Positions 17,298 to 27,030 of a stretch of 64,000 nucleotides of DNA are shown in pieces. The notes beneath the pieces are model-generated. The model was not told where the DNA came from. It saw only the letters and a program-made list of their open reading frames with translations, and did not search any database. This stretch comes from Frigoriglobus tundricola (GTDB lineage Bacteria > Planctomycetota > Planctomycetia > Gemmatales > Gemmataceae). Each line of letters opens with the position of its first letter. The first letter of the stretch is position 1. The position numbers and the translations under genes are program-made. Location: assembly GCF_013128195.2 (NCBI RefSeq), contig NZ_CP053452.2, forward strand, positions 930,001-994,000, read 5' to 3'.

Positions 17298-18710
17298 ATG
17301 ACGGCACAACGGCCCGGCACACTCAAAGAACTTCGCGACGCGGGCTGGAAATCGAAGTCCGTCAAACACGAGTTGCGCGACAACTACCTCGCGGCCCTCA
17401 AGAGCGGGGGCGCGCTGTTCCCCGGCATCGTCGGCTACGATGACACCGTGATCCCCGAAATCAGCATCGCGGTGCTGGCCGGGCACGACATGCTGTTCCT
17501 GGGCGAGAAGGGGCAGGCCAAGAGCCGCCTCATGCGGTCGCTCGTGCGGTTCCTCGACGAGTACGTCCCGTACCTCGACCTGCCCGGTTCCCCGATCCAC
17601 GAAGACCCCTTCAACCCGATCACGCGGGCCGCGAAGGAGTACGTCCGCAACACGCCGGAGGACCAGGTCCGCGTCGCGTGGTGGCACCGCGACGAGCGGT
17701 ACGCCGAGCGGCTCGCCCCGGGCACCAAGTTCGCCGACGTGATCGGCGAACTCGACCCGGCCAAGCTCGCCTCGGGCACGAGCATGGCGGCCGAGGACGC
17801 GCTGCACTTCGGCCTCATCCCGCGCATGCACCGCGCCATCTTCGCGATGAACGAGATCCCCGAACTGGACGAACTCATCCAGGTCGGGCTGTTCAACATC
17901 CTCGAAGAGCGTGACGTGCAGATCCGCGGGTACCCGATCCAGTTCGACCTCGACGTGCTCATCCTCTTCAGCGCGAACCCGGCGACGTTCAACCGGTCGG
18001 GCAAGGTCATCCCGCAACTGAAGGACCGGATCGGCTCGCTGATCCAGACGCACTACCCGCGGGAGCGGGCGCTCGGGATCGAGATCATGGAGCAGGAGGC
18101 GCGGCCCGACACGGGCGGCCCGTACCCGGTGTTCGTGCCCTACTTCATGAAGGAGATCGTCGAGCAGATCAGCGTGAGCGCCCGGAAGAGTAAGTACGTG
18201 GACCAGGCGAGCGGGGTGAGCGCGCGGTTCAGCATCGCGAACTACCGCACGATGGTGGCCAGCGCGCAGCACCGCGGCGTGCGCCTCGGCGAGTCGCCCG
18301 CGGTGCCGCGGGTCTCGGACCTGGGCCACCTGCCCACGTCGGCGCTCGGCAAGCTTGAACTCGACCTGATGGGCTCGCACCAGATGGGCGAGAAGCAGGT
18401 GCTGGAAGCGATCATCGCCGACGCCATCCGGACCGTGTTCGAGGAGTACGTGGACAAGCACGGGCTGGACGAGATCGCGGACGTGTTCTCGAAGGGCGTG
18501 AAGATCGAGGTCGGCGACATGCTCCCGAGCGCCGAGTACGCGAAGCGGCTGAAGCGGGTGCCGAAGGCGTGGGAGAAGGCGTTCGAGGTGAACGCGGCCG
18601 ACAGCGACGCGGTCCGGGCGAGCTGCGTGGAGTTCGTGCTGGCCGGGCTGTACGCCGGCGACCGCATCAGCCGCGCCACCCGCCACGGCCGCATGACCTA
18701 CGAGACGTGA
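17298..18710 (+). CDS. Magnesium chelatase/MoxR-like AAA+ ATPase
   Basis: 470 residues. Walker A is GEKGQAKS (69-76). The Walker B region reads [13 protein letters not shown] (about 178-190), with Asn-Glu where Asp-Glu is usual, a variant also seen in MoxR/chelatase I-type ATPases. Downstream are [17 protein letters not shown] and [15 protein letters not shown] (sensor 1), as in chelatase I subunits. No chelatase D/H partners or VWA-domain protein are next to it, so metal insertion into a tetrapyrrole is unlikely to be its job. ATG at 17298 begins [13 protein letters not shown] nucleotidyltransferase gene follows 8 bases after the stop. Confidence 0.8.
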   Translation: MTAQRPGTLKELRDAGWKSKSVKHELRDNYLAALKSGGALFPGIVGYDDTVIPEISIAVLAGHDMLFLGEKGQAKSRLMRSLVRFLDEYVPYLDLPGSPIHEDPFNPITRAAKEYVRNTPEDQVRVAWWHRDERYAERLAPGTKFADVIGELDPAKLASGTSMAAEDALHFGLIPRMHRAIFAMNEIPELDELIQVGLFNILEERDVQIRGYPIQFDLDVLILFSANPATFNRSGKVIPQLKDRIGSLIQTHYPRERALGIEIMEQEARPDTGGPYPVFVPYFMKEIVEQISVSARKSKYVDQASGVSARFSIANYRTMVASAQHRGVRLGESPAVPRVSDLGHLPTSALGKLELDLMGSHQMGEKQVLEAIIADAIRTVFEEYVDKHGLDEIADVFSKGVKIEVGDMLPSAEYAKRLKRVPKAWEKAFEVNAADSDAVRASCVEFVLAGLYAGDRISRATRHGRMTYET

Positions 18711-18718
18711 GCCGCACA

Positions 18719-19348
18719 ATGGAAATAGTCGTCCCCTACGAGCTGCGACTGAACGCGAACCCGCGCTGGGCCTTGCTGGAGGGCAGCATGCACTTCGAGA
18801 AGGAAAGCAAGGTTCACGATTCGTTGCGCCGCATCACCAAACGACTAGACGATCTGGGCGTGCCTTACGCGCTCGTGGGCGGTATGGCGTTGTTCCTTCA
18901 CGGCTACCGGCGGTTCACGGATGATGTCGATATCCTCGTCACGAAGGAGAGCCTGGCACTTATTCACGAGAAGCTTGAGGGCAGCGGCTACTTACCACCT
19001 TTTGAGGGGAGCAGGCACCTCCGCGACACTGTTAATGGCGTCAAGATCGAGTTCCTCGTGACGGGCGGCTATCCGGGCGACGGGAAAGAGAAGCCAGTTT
19101 CGTTTCCCGACCCGTCAGCCGTGTTCACGGTGATCGACGGCATTAAGGTGCTGAACCTGCCCACGCTCGTTCAGCTCAAACTCGCGTCCGGAACGGCGCC
19201 GGGGCGGCTGAAAGATTTGGGCGACGTACAGGAACTGACTCGGGTGATGAAATTGAGCGAGGAATTTGCCGAACAACTCGATGAGTCTGTGAGGGATCAA
19301 TACCGAAAATTGTGGCAAGAACTTCAGGCACTTCCTCCTGACGAGTAG
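18719..19348 (+). CDS. Nucleotidyltransferase-fold protein (MNT/AbiEii-like)
   Basis: 209 residues. The core motif is VPYALVGGMALFLHGYRRFTDDVDILV (about 50-76): GG, spacer, then D-x-D (DVD), the metal-binding pattern of the DNA polymerase beta-type nucleotidyltransferases. IKIEFLVTGG-like IEFL supplies the third acidic residue. LPTLVQLKLASG and RLKDLGDVQEL follow, as in AbiEii/antitoxin-linked transferases. It sits 8 bases downstream of the AAA+ ATPase gene and 4 bases upstream of an LRR gene, so probably in one operon. Its substrate (tRNA, protein or antibiotic) is unknown; no toxin or antitoxin partner is obvious. Confidence 0.7.
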   Translation: MEIVVPYELRLNANPRWALLEGSMHFEKESKVHDSLRRITKRLDDLGVPYALVGGMALFLHGYRRFTDDVDILVTKESLALIHEKLEGSGYLPPFEGSRHLRDTVNGVKIEFLVTGGYPGDGKEKPVSFPDPSAVFTVIDGIKVLNLPTLVQLKLASGTAPGRLKDLGDVQELTRVMKLSEEFAEQLDESVRDQYRKLWQELQALPPDE

Positions 19349-19352
19349 AACC

Positions 19353-20426
19353 GTGCCCCGTCGCCCGTGGAGTTTGCCCGCCGACGCTCCGTACCCGCCG
19401 GGGTGGGAACCGTTCCTGGCCGCAATCAAGGCGGAAATGTTCGACGACACGCCGCGCCTCGTCTTCGCGGACTGGCTCCAAGAGAACGGCGACGAGGACC
19501 GGGCCGAGTTCATCCGCTTGCAGTGCCGTCGCCACCCGCTGCCGTTCGACGACCCGGCGGCCAGGGAACTCGACTCGCGGATCGAAGCGCTACTGAAAGC
19601 CAATATGGCGCGTTGGCTCTCGGGCTTCCCGAGCTGGTTCCGGCAGGAACACGCCGGCAGCTTCACCCGCGGGTTCGTCACCCACTGTGCTCCGTCCGGC
19701 GCTCGATTCCTCAAGGACGGCGCGGCCATCACCCGGCTCACACCGATTGACGCCTTGAACCTCCGCCGGGTCACTGCGGGTGCGTTACGCGCTCCTGCCC
19801 TGGCGGAAGTCGGCGGGCTCTTCCTCGCGATCGTTGATTCGGCCCGCGTCGAAGCGCTGGCGGGCCACCCGAACCTGGGCGCCCTCCGCTACCTATTCTT
19901 GAGTAACGGTATTCGCAACGACCTGAGCTACCGTCAGACCGTCCACCTCGGCCGCGCCGCCGTCCGCGCACTCGTTGCCAACCCGTCTCTGGGCGGCCTA
20001 CAACAGTTCGAACTTAACGGCACAAAGCACGGGGACGCGGTGACCTTCGGAATCGCAGCGGGTGCATTTGCGCGCCTCGAAGGCCTCGCCCTCTATCATT
20101 CGAATCTGTCCCCCGACGGGCTCAAGGCTCTGGTCACCTCTGCGGCCGCGCCATCGCTGAGCGATTTGTGCCTCGCTGGGAATCACTTCAGCGATGCGGG
20201 CGTCCGGCACCTGGTCGAATCTCGCGCGCTCAGGCGGCTCGAATGCCTCAATTTTGTCGGCTGCGGACTGACCGCAGAGTCCGCCCGGCTACTCGCGGAC
20301 TGGCCCGGCTTGCGCACGGTGCGTTGGCTTGAACTCAGTGAGAACGGTCTTTCGGAAGCGGACGCCGACCTCATCCGGGGCAGCCCACACACAGTCGCGT
20401 TGACATACCTCGGTGTTGGTCGCTGA
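19353..20426 (+). CDS. TIGR02996-domain protein with leucine-rich repeats
   Basis: 357 residues starting at GTG 19353. The N-terminal TIGR02996 domain is clear: EPFLAAIKAEMFDDTPRLVF followed by ADWLQENGDEDRAEFIRLQC (about 22-63). The rest holds irregular leucine-rich repeats (LRYLFLSNGI, LSDLCLAGNHFSDAGVRHL, VRWLELSENGLSEADADLI). TIGR02996 proteins are strongly expanded in Gemmata and relatives and their role is not known. It lies 4 bases after the nucleotidyltransferase gene. A similar protein is encoded at 54716 between hslV and hslU. Confidence 0.88.
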   Translation: MPRRPWSLPADAPYPPGWEPFLAAIKAEMFDDTPRLVFADWLQENGDEDRAEFIRLQCRRHPLPFDDPAARELDSRIEALLKANMARWLSGFPSWFRQEHAGSFTRGFVTHCAPSGARFLKDGAAITRLTPIDALNLRRVTAGALRAPALAEVGGLFLAIVDSARVEALAGHPNLGALRYLFLSNGIRNDLSYRQTVHLGRAAVRALVANPSLGGLQQFELNGTKHGDAVTFGIAAGAFARLEGLALYHSNLSPDGLKALVTSAAAPSLSDLCLAGNHFSDAGVRHLVESRALRRLECLNFVGCGLTAESARLLADWPGLRTVRWLELSENGLSEADADLIRGSPHTVALTYLGVGR

Positions 20427-20602
20427 CCCGCGCGAGCCATGCCGCGGCGCGTACTGACCGTCCGCATCACCAGTCCGAATGCGTTTGCGTTCTGTGCGCC
20501 CGTTTCTGATCCCGTGACGGCCTTCAACTCCCGCACGCACTTGACCGGCGGCCGCGTTACCGGAAGATCAAGGGAGACCGATTGCCCGACCGAGGAGCCA
20601 GC

Positions 20603-23600
20603 GTGTCCCACGATGCGAGCCTCGAACCGATCTTGCGCGCCGTCGAGCCGGCCCTGCGGCTCGTGCCCGAGCGGCACCTGCGCCAGATCTTGAACTTCCT
20701 CATCGACCGCGGCCGGGTGCTGCCGACCAACGGCGACCTGCCGTTCTGGCTCGCCCGCGCCGATGTCGCCGCCGCGGCCGTCCTCCCGCGCGAGGTGTTG
20801 AGCGGGACCGACGCGCGCCTCCTCCTCGTCACGGAACCGAACGACCGCCTCATCGCCGACAAGCCCCGGGCCGAGCAACTGCGCGACTACTGGCGGGTGC
20901 TGTACCGCGCCGCCGTGATGAACGCCATCGACCACAAGCTGGCGTCCGGGGCGCTGAACGCCGAACAGTGCCGCGAGCGCATGCACCGGTTCGGCCCGGC
21001 GGCGGCCCGCGAGATCCGCTACGTCCTGGAAGCCGAGCACCTCGCCGCGCCCGGGGCCGGTGAGGTGGACCTCTACCGCACTTTCGCCGCCGTCTACCTC
21101 GACCTCTACCACTTCACCGCGCACGCGGTCGAAGAGTTCTTCCCCGCCCTGCCCCACGGGGGCGCCGTCCGCGGCGTGCTGGCCGGGGACGTGGGCGCCG
21201 ACGCCCTGCTGGCCGCGGCGCGCCCGGAGGGGGCGGCCGACCCCGAACCGGAGCCCAGCGCCCGACGAGCGCTGGTGCGGCCCCCTGACCGCGGCGTGTG
21301 CGGAAACCGTGCCCCCTCGCCCGGCGCCGCCGCCGCACTGCTCCAGAGGGCCACCGAGGCGGAGAGCAACGGGAACGTGGTCCGCGCGGCGGTCCTCCGC
21401 ACCCAGGCCGCCGGGGCGTCGCAGGGGCCGGACCGCGAACACGTGATGACCGCCGCGCTGGCCGCGCTCGGCCAACTGGTGAACCGGCTCGGCGACACGC
21501 TCGACTGGGACGCCGACACCCGCGAGGAGTGGCGCCAGGCGCTCGGCCCGCTGCTGCCGGTCGCCGCGCGCGGCATCTGGCCGCGGGCCGCCCGGTGCCT
21601 GTACGAACTCCAGCGCATCCCGGCCGACTACTCCCGCAAGGTGTACGCGGTCGACCTGCCCGAGTACATCCGCACCCTGGGCCGGCGGCCGATCCGCCGG
21701 GAGCTCCCGCACGCGCAACCGGTGATGGTGCTGATGGCGTTCCGCAAGGCGCACAAGCAGTTGCTCCGCGGCGGCCTGGGCGAGCCGGAGCAGTTGCGCC
21801 TGGACCGGCTGCTCCACCACGAGATCCACCGCCGCGAGCACGCGATCCGGCACACGTTCGCCCCGATCATCGCCGCCGAGATCACCGGGGCCGGCCTCGT
21901 GCCGGCCAGCCGGGCGGAGGAGGTGGGCGCGCGACAAGCTCGTCGCCGAGCTGCTGGACCGCGTGTGCGAGCGCGGCTACCTCCGCATCGGCGACCTGCG
22001 CGACGCGGTGGCGCGGAACCAGTTGAAGCTCCCCGACCTCGCCGGGCGCGGGCGAGTTCGTCGGCGGCGACGCGCTCCTGCGCGCCGACACGCGCCTGGC
22101 CTATGCTGGACGGCGTGTACCGGCGCGGCGAGTTCTACCTGCGGTGGATCCAGCGGTTCGTGTCGGTCTTCTTCGGCACGCCCTGGGGCCGCGCGCTGAC
22201 GCTCTACCTCGCCCTCCCGTTCGGCGGCGCCTTCCTGGGCCTGATGTTCGCGGAAGAGCTGCGGCACATCAGCACGAAGGTCGCGAAGTTCGTGTCGCGC
22301 TCGTTCGCCCCGCCCGCGGCGAGGATCCTCCCGCCGCCACCGATCGCACCGGTGCCGACGCCGGCCCCGCCCGCCGCGCCGGCCGCCCCGGCCGCGGAAC
22401 CGGCGCACGGGGCGGCCGAGGTCGGCGACTGGCAGTTCGACGAGGACAGGCTCGAGTTCTACTGGGACTCGCCGGGTAACGTGGACCCGCCGGAACCCGA
22501 CCCGTTGCCCCGGAAGTTTCTCAACGAGCAAAAGGAACGCGCCTCGATCGCGGAAACCGTCTTCCTGTCGTCCGCCGCGCACCAGAAGCCGACCCACCAC
22601 GCCTCGTTCCTGGTCGAGTGGCCGACGATTCTGGGGTTCGGCGTGTTCCTGCTCCTGGTGTTCCACGTGCCGCCGTTCCGCCGCGCGGTCGGCCTCGTGC
22701 TGGGGCACGTGTGGACGGCGGTGCGCGGGCTCCTTTGGGACGTCCCGCTCGCCGTCTGGCACTCCCGGACGGTCCGAAACTTGCGCCTCAGCGGCACGGC
22801 GCGGTTCGTTCACCGCCATTTCGCCAGCCCGCTGCTCACCAGCCTCCTGATACTCGGTGTCACGTTCATCGTCGGCGTCCCGCTGGCGGGCATCGTGCGT
22901 TACGGCTGGGCCATCTATCTCGCCATGCTCGTCTTCTACAACACCCCGCCCGGCTGGGAGTTCCAGGACCGGATCTCGGAGGCGCTCTCGGACTGGTGGC
23001 GGCGGGTGCGGACGAACCTGATCCCCGGCCTGCTCGCCGGGATCATCGACCTGTTCCGGGCGCTCGCGAACTGGGTCGAGCGGCAGCTCTACGCGGTGGA
23101 CGAGTGGATGCGGTTCCGCGGCGGCGACTCGCAAGGGTCGCTCGCCCTGAAAGCGGTTCTGGGGCTGATCTGGTTCCCGATCGCCTACGTGACGCGGTTC
23201 GTGTTCTACCTGCTCGTGGAACCGCAGGTGAACCCGGTGAAGCACTTCCCGGTGGTCACGGTGTCGCACAAGGTGATCTGGCCGATGGTGCCGCAGATCG
23301 CGGAGTGGACCGGCCAGACGGCGTTCACTGTCGGGATGGTCGTGAACGGCGTCCCCGGCATCTTCGGGTTCATCGCCTGGGAGCTGAAGGAGAACTGGCG
23401 CCTGTACGCCGCCAACCGCTCGCGCGCCCTCGGCCCGGCGATGGTCGGGTCGCACGGCGAGTCGATGCGCGGCATGTTGCGGCCCGGGTTCCACTCGGGC
23501 ACGGTGCCCAAGCTGTACCGAAAAGCGCGCCAGGCGATCGCGGCCGGCGACCGGCCGCGGGCAGCGCTGGCCCACCACGACCTCGCGCACGCGGCCGAGG

Positions 23601-24121
23601 GCGTCCACCGGTTCGCGGAGCGCGAGCTGCTGCCGCTCCTGGCCGGCAGCAACGAGTGGGGCGGCGTGGCGGTCGAGGTGGCCGCGGTCCGGTTCGGCGT
23701 GCAGCGCGTGGAGGTGGACCTCGCCGCCCCGGCCCTCGGCCGGACCCCGTTCGTGCTGGCGTTCGAGAACATGAGCGGGCAGGTCGAGGCGAGCGTCGCG
23801 CAACTCGGCTGGGCGGACAAGCTGACCGAGGCGCAGCGCGGGGTGTTCCGGTTCGCCCTCCGGGGGCTCCTCGACATGGCCGCCGGAGCGACCTACGAGG
23901 GCCGCGCCCGGACGCCCGATGCGCCGGACGCGCCGGGCCTGGACGCGCTGGCCCGGCGCGTGGCCTGGGGCGAATGGGTCCGACGGTGGGGGGCGGCCAC
24001 AGCTCCCGAAAAGCCGGCGGCAGCACCTGACACAAAACCCGCGGATCACAGAACAAATTTCTTCTTGATCTGCGTTTTCTGTGTCATCTGTGACTTCTTG
24101 AACGCTTCGCGAATCGCTTAG
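20603..24121 (+). CDS. Very large hypothetical multi-span membrane protein (three internal frame shifts)
   Basis: About 1172 residues read straight. The GTG at 20603 (MSHDASLEPIL) has an AGGAG site 5 bases upstream and is preferred to TTG 20582. The N-terminal 440 residues are soluble and helical, followed by a proline/alanine-rich linker (near 22325-22410) and at least five hydrophobic spans (LTLYLALPFGGAFLGLMF, ILGFGVFLLLVFHV, LLTSLLILGVTFIVGVPL, VLGLIWFPIAYVTRFVFYLL, FTVGMVVNGVPGIFGFIA). Between about 21925 and 22103 the natural sequence lies in other frames (DKLVAELLDRVCERGYLRIG, then EFVGGDALLRADTRLAY), which needs three +1 shifts that together restore the frame. I recognise no domain of known function. 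Confidence 0.72.
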   Translation: MSHDASLEPILRAVEPALRLVPERHLRQILNFLIDRGRVLPTNGDLPFWLARADVAAAAVLPREVLSGTDARLLLVTEPNDRLIADKPRAEQLRDYWRVLYRAAVMNAIDHKLASGALNAEQCRERMHRFGPAAAREIRYVLEAEHLAAPGAGEVDLYRTFAAVYLDLYHFTAHAVEEFFPALPHGGAVRGVLAGDVGADALLAAARPEGAADPEPEPSARRALVRPPDRGVCGNRAPSPGAAAALLQRATEAESNGNVVRAAVLRTQAAGASQGPDREHVMTAALAALGQLVNRLGDTLDWDADTREEWRQALGPLLPVAARGIWPRAARCLYELQRIPADYSRKVYAVDLPEYIRTLGRRPIRRELPHAQPVMVLMAFRKAHKQLLRGGLGEPEQLRLDRLLHHEIHRREHAIRHTFAPIIAAEITGAGLVPASRAEEVGARQARRRAAGPRVRARLPPHRRPARRGGAEPVEAPRPRRARASSSAATRSCAPTRAWPMLDGVYRRGEFYLRWIQRFVSVFFGTPWGRALTLYLALPFGGAFLGLMFAEELRHISTKVAKFVSRSFAPPAARILPPPPIAPVPTPAPPAAPAAPAAEPAHGAAEVGDWQFDEDRLEFYWDSPGNVDPPEPDPLPRKFLNEQKERASIAETVFLSSAAHQKPTHHASFLVEWPTILGFGVFLLLVFHVPPFRRAVGLVLGHVWTAVRGLLWDVPLAVWHSRTVRNLRLSGTARFVHRHFASPLLTSLLILGVTFIVGVPLAGIVRYGWAIYLAMLVFYNTPPGWEFQDRISEALSDWWRRVRTNLIPGLLAGIIDLFRALANWVERQLYAVDEWMRFRGGDSQGSLALKAVLGLIWFPIAYVTRFVFYLLVEPQVNPVKHFPVVTVSHKVIWPMVPQIAEWTGQTAFTVGMVVNGVPGIFGFIAWELKENWRLYAANRSRALGPAMVGSHGESMRGMLRPGFHSGTVPKLYRKARQAIAAGDRPRAALAHHDLAHAAEGVHRFAERELLPLLAGSNEWGGVAVEVAAVRFGVQRVEVDLAAPALGRTPFVLAFENMSGQVEASVAQLGWADKLTEAQRGVFRFALRGLLDMAAGATYEGRARTPDAPDAPGLDALARRVAWGEWVRRWGAATAPEKPAAAPDTKPADHRTNFFLICVFCVICDFLNASRIA

Positions 24122-24447
24122 CGGTACTCGTCGCGGATGGGGTAGAACACGTCGAGCGCCTGGGCCGGGCCGTCCGCGGCAACGACCCGGTGACGCACGC
24201 CGCCGGGGATGAAGTAGAAGTCGCCCGGGCCGAGCGTCCGCTCCTCGTCGCCGATGAAAAACGTCAACCTGCCGGCCGTGACCATGCCGGTCTGTTCGTT
24301 CGGGTGGCTGTGCCAGTCGATCACGCCGCCCGCGGGCACATCGACGAGCGAGAGCTGGATGTGATCACCCGCGAAGGTGCGGATCGACGTGGTGCCGAAG
24401 ATGGTGTGGCGGCCGCACTCGGCCGGGGCCGGGAAGAATCGCGACAT
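24118..24447 (-). CDS. Small cupin-domain protein
   Basis: 109 residues starting MSRFFPAPAECGRHTIFG. A single cupin barrel is clear from DWHSHPNEQTGMVTAGRLTFFIG (cupin motif 1, HxH...E) and LGPGDFYFIPGGVRHRVVA (motif 2, PGGVRH). Such single-domain cupins bind a metal and are often small isomerases, oxygenases or sensors. The ATG at 24447 is the first within the conserved part. The stop overlaps the end of the convergent large membrane gene by 4 bases. A strong terminator lies just upstream, so the gene has its own transcript. Confidence 0.83.
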   Translation of the reverse strand: MSRFFPAPAECGRHTIFGTTSIRTFAGDHIQLSLVDVPAGGVIDWHSHPNEQTGMVTAGRLTFFIGDEERTLGPGDFYFIPGGVRHRVVAADGPAQALDVFYPIRDEYR

Positions 24448-24476
24448 CGTGAAGGCTCCCGAGAGTGTCGAAAAAA

Positions 24477-24514
24477 CGCCGGGTGGAAGACTCAGGTTCG
24501 TCTTCCACCCGGCG
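24477..24514 (-). terminator. Rho-independent terminator (can work both ways)
   Basis: A perfect 14-bp stem, cgccgggtggaaga (24477-24490) with tcttccacccggcg (24501-24514), 10-base loop. It is flanked by a six-A run at 24471-24476 and four T at 24515-24518. On the minus strand it follows the stop of the secretin-N-like gene at 24544 and has six U after the stem. Confidence 0.9.
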
Positions 24515-24543
24515 TTTTGCACTCGGCGCTCTGCGGTTCGGGG

Positions 24544-25875
24544 TCACCGCCCGGCGCCGAAGGCCCTGCCCAACGAGAAGTGGACCTCCGCCGAGTTGCG
24601 GACGATGATCGACTGCGTGGGGGCGTGGTAGGTCACGGTGCCCGGGCCGGCGGTGTCGCGCCCGCTCCACGAGAGCGGATCAATCTTCTTGATGGCGTCG
24701 ATGATGCCCGCCAGGTTCCCCTGAGCCTGTTGGGCGTTCAGGAGCGGCCCCCATTCAATGCCGCTGTACTGTCCGGCCTGGACGAGGTCACCGATGTAGT
24801 ACACGCGGGTCGTGAGGAGCGTCTTGGACCGCTCGACGGTCACGATCTGAATCTGTTCGTCCTTCACCACGAAGGTCAGCCCCTGCGTCGCGAGAATCGA
24901 CCGGAGGACGGTCCGCCCGGACAGCCCCTTACCCTGAATCGACACGCCCTTCTTGAGGTCGAGGCCGAGGTCCTCGAGCGACTTCCGATCGACCAGGAGC
25001 GGTTGGTCCAGGGCGTTCGACAGGTCTTGCAGCGCTTCTTCGAGGGGCCGCTCGGCGAAGGCCACCGTGATCGGTTTGTCGAGCGCCTCGATGATCTTCT
25101 TTTCCTTATCGCTGACCTGGATCGCATTGCTCTTGAGGCGCCGAGCCGATTTCTCCTTCCAGTCCGGCGGGAATTCGATATCCCCGATCGGGGGCAGCGC
25201 GGATTTCTCAATGCTCCTCTGGTTTTCTAACCAGCGTTGATTACTTTCCACGTAGAGAGTTTGCGCAATGGTGAGACGGTCCTTCATGCTATCGTTCTGG
25301 CGGAGCGCGAACACAGACGGGTTGGTCGGGTAGAGCTTCGTGAGCCGGGCGATCTCGGCGTTCGCTTTGGCCGTATCCTTGTCGTTCTGGGCCTGCTCCA
25401 CCCGCTGGATGCCCTCGCGAACGTCCTTGACTTCGGCGAGGTATTTCGCGACCACATCGCCCTTCGCCTGCTTGAGCTCGGGCAGTTTTGGGTCCAGTTG
25501 CAGCATGGGATTCGGCTTCGGGACCGGTCGTCCTTCCACGACGGCGAGTTCCGCGTCGAGCATCGCGGTGAACCGTGTGCGGGCGTCGTCGCTGATGCCG
25601 ACTGCGCCCTGGACGTATAGTTTCGATTGCTTAAGCTTGCGCGCGGCGTTATCCGTGCGGTTGCTCTTCGCCAGCTTGTCGGCGTTCTCGATTGTTTGAC
25701 GGATCTCGGCTTCGAACTTCTGCTCCGCGATCGATTGCTGGGCCTTCGCGGCGCCGATCGGGTCTGTCGGGCCGGTCTGTCCGGGGCGCGGAGGTTGGCC
25801 GAGGACGACGGTGGCGAACAGGCCCAGCGCGGTCACTGCCGCACCTGCCCAGCGGTAGCTCGAGATGTGTCTCAT
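24544..25875 (-). CDS. Secreted protein with a secretin/TonB short N-terminal (STN)-like domain
   Basis: 443 residues. Residues 1-27 form a signal peptide (WAGAAVTALGLFATVVLGQ). A charged helical region (about 40-220) follows. At about 250-340 comes an STN-like unit: ITVAFAERPLEEALQDLSNAL, then VSIQGKGLSGRTVLRSILATQGL and FVVKDEQIQIVTVE. This small fold occurs at the start of secretins and TonB receptors and also in stand-alone planctomycete proteins. Here no secretin beta-barrel follows. The ATG at 25875 has GGGAGG upstream. A perfect terminator lies 30 bases after the stop. Function unknown; probably periplasmic. Confidence 0.7.
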   Translation of the reverse strand: MRHISSYRWAGAAVTALGLFATVVLGQPPRPGQTGPTDPIGAAKAQQSIAEQKFEAEIRQTIENADKLAKSNRTDNAARKLKQSKLYVQGAVGISDDARTRFTAMLDAELAVVEGRPVPKPNPMLQLDPKLPELKQAKGDVVAKYLAEVKDVREGIQRVEQAQNDKDTAKANAEIARLTKLYPTNPSVFALRQNDSMKDRLTIAQTLYVESNQRWLENQRSIEKSALPPIGDIEFPPDWKEKSARRLKSNAIQVSDKEKKIIEALDKPITVAFAERPLEEALQDLSNALDQPLLVDRKSLEDLGLDLKKGVSIQGKGLSGRTVLRSILATQGLTFVVKDEQIQIVTVERSKTLLTTRVYYIGDLVQAGQYSGIEWGPLLNAQQAQGNLAGIIDAIKKIDPLSWSGRDTAGPGTVTYHAPTQSIIVRNSAEVHFSLGRAFGAGR

Positions 25876-26310
25876 GCCGGACCTCCCACAATGCAATCCG
25901 GGACCGTATCACACCTCTCAACGTACCCCATCCGCGTGACGTTTGCCAAGTACCGAGCTTCTCTTCTGAACTTCGGACCGGTTGTTCCTGTGGCGCAACC
26001 GCGCTGAGCGCATTTCTATATCCCGAGGCAAACTCACCCACCAAAGCGTGTTTGGCGTGAAAATTCTGGCACTCCGACTGTCCCAATCGTCCGAATACCC
26101 ACAATCGCGAGCGAATGATACGACCTCGGTGCGGCAGAATCGCTGACGCGCAAGCCACGCATCGTAGTGTGTTTGCGGAAAGCTCCTGACGCATCACCTT
26201 TGCCGCGTGCGCCTCCGGCCGTACGCCCCGCAGCAGAGTTGAAGCGTCACAGATCGGCGTTGACCGCCTCGCACCACGGCGGTATCCCACCGTATCGTGG
26301 AGGGTCCTTG
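25876..26310. other. Divergent intergenic region, no gene seen
   Basis: About 435 bases between two divergent genes. Open frames here are short and have no matching family. It should contain both promoters; an A/T-richer patch lies at about 26010-26070, but no box is clear enough to call. Confidence 0.4.
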
Positions 26311-27030
26311 ATGCGCAGTCGCCGACAGTTGTTTTTCGCGATCCTGATACTGATGTCGGCAGCCGGCGTCACGTTCGGCGGGCTGCTGTTCAGCGCGAAG
26401 AAGGAACCGACGTTCTATTGCCTCGCGAACCACTCCGACGACTGGGACACGCACGAGCGATCGGCCCGGCTCCTCACCCGCGTGCTGGACCTCCAGAACG
26501 ATATCCGGGCGAAGAACGAATGGGGTGACACGTTCACCGTGGACGACCTGAACGCGTTCTTCATCGAGCACCTCGGTCCCAAGGGCCGACTCACCGAGGC
26601 GCTCCCCAAAGGGTTCCATTCGCCCCGCATCGCCATCGACGGCGACCGGCTCAAGATCGGCGTCAAGTACGGCGAGGGCTTCTGGAGCACCGTCGTCTGG
26701 GTGGAACTGCGGGTGTGGCTGGTGGCGGAGGAGACGAACCTGGCGGCCGTGGAGGTGTGCAACCTGAAGGCCGGGGGCCTGCCGTTCGGCTCGCAGTCGA
26801 TCCTCGACAAGATGGCCGACATCGCCCGCGACTCGAGCATCGACGTGACGTGGTACCGCAACAAGAGCAACCCGGTCGGGGTGTTCCGGTTCTTCGCGAA
26901 ACAGCCCCAGGTGACCTCCCAGGTGCTCACCCTGGAGGTGAAAGACGGCCGGATCATGATCGCCGGGCGGTCGTTTCAGGATTCGCCCCCGGTCACCCCT
27001 CTGGCGACCAACCCGGCCGTGATGCCCTGA
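26311..27030 (+). CDS. Hypothetical protein with one N-terminal membrane anchor
   Basis: 239 residues. The N-terminus MRSRRQLFFAILILMSAAGVTF is a signal anchor with positive charges before it. The rest is probably outside the membrane: SARLLTRVLDLQNDIRAKNEWGD, TFTVDDLNAFFIEHL, LKIGVKYGEGFWSTVVWVELRVWL, and VTSQVLTLEVKDGRIMIAGRSF, an alternating strand pattern that ends in a proline-rich tail. I do not recognise a family. A GGAGGG site precedes the ATG at 26311. The last 38 bases overlap the convergent LigD-like gene. Confidence 0.65.
   Translation: MRSRRQLFFAILILMSAAGVTFGGLLFSAKKEPTFYCLANHSDDWDTHERSARLLTRVLDLQNDIRAKNEWGDTFTVDDLNAFFIEHLGPKGRLTEALPKGFHSPRIAIDGDRLKIGVKYGEGFWSTVVWVELRVWLVAEETNLAAVEVCNLKAGGLPFGSQSILDKMADIARDSSIDVTWYRNKSNPVGVFRFFAKQPQVTSQVLTLEVKDGRIMIAGRSFQDSPPVTPLATNPAVMP

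Noticed and set aside
17298..18710. Magnesium chelatase for chlorophyll or cobalamin
   Set aside because: No D or H subunit genes nearby; the ATPase alone is better described as chelatase/MoxR-like.
16746..18719. 657-codon minus-strand frame opposite the AAA+ ATPase gene
   Set aside because: Shadow of the ATPase gene; only its last part touches the real DUF4058 gene in a wrong frame.
21977..24049. 690-codon minus-strand frame opposite the membrane protein
   Set aside because: His/Arg/Asp-rich composition typical of the complement of GC-rich coding DNA.
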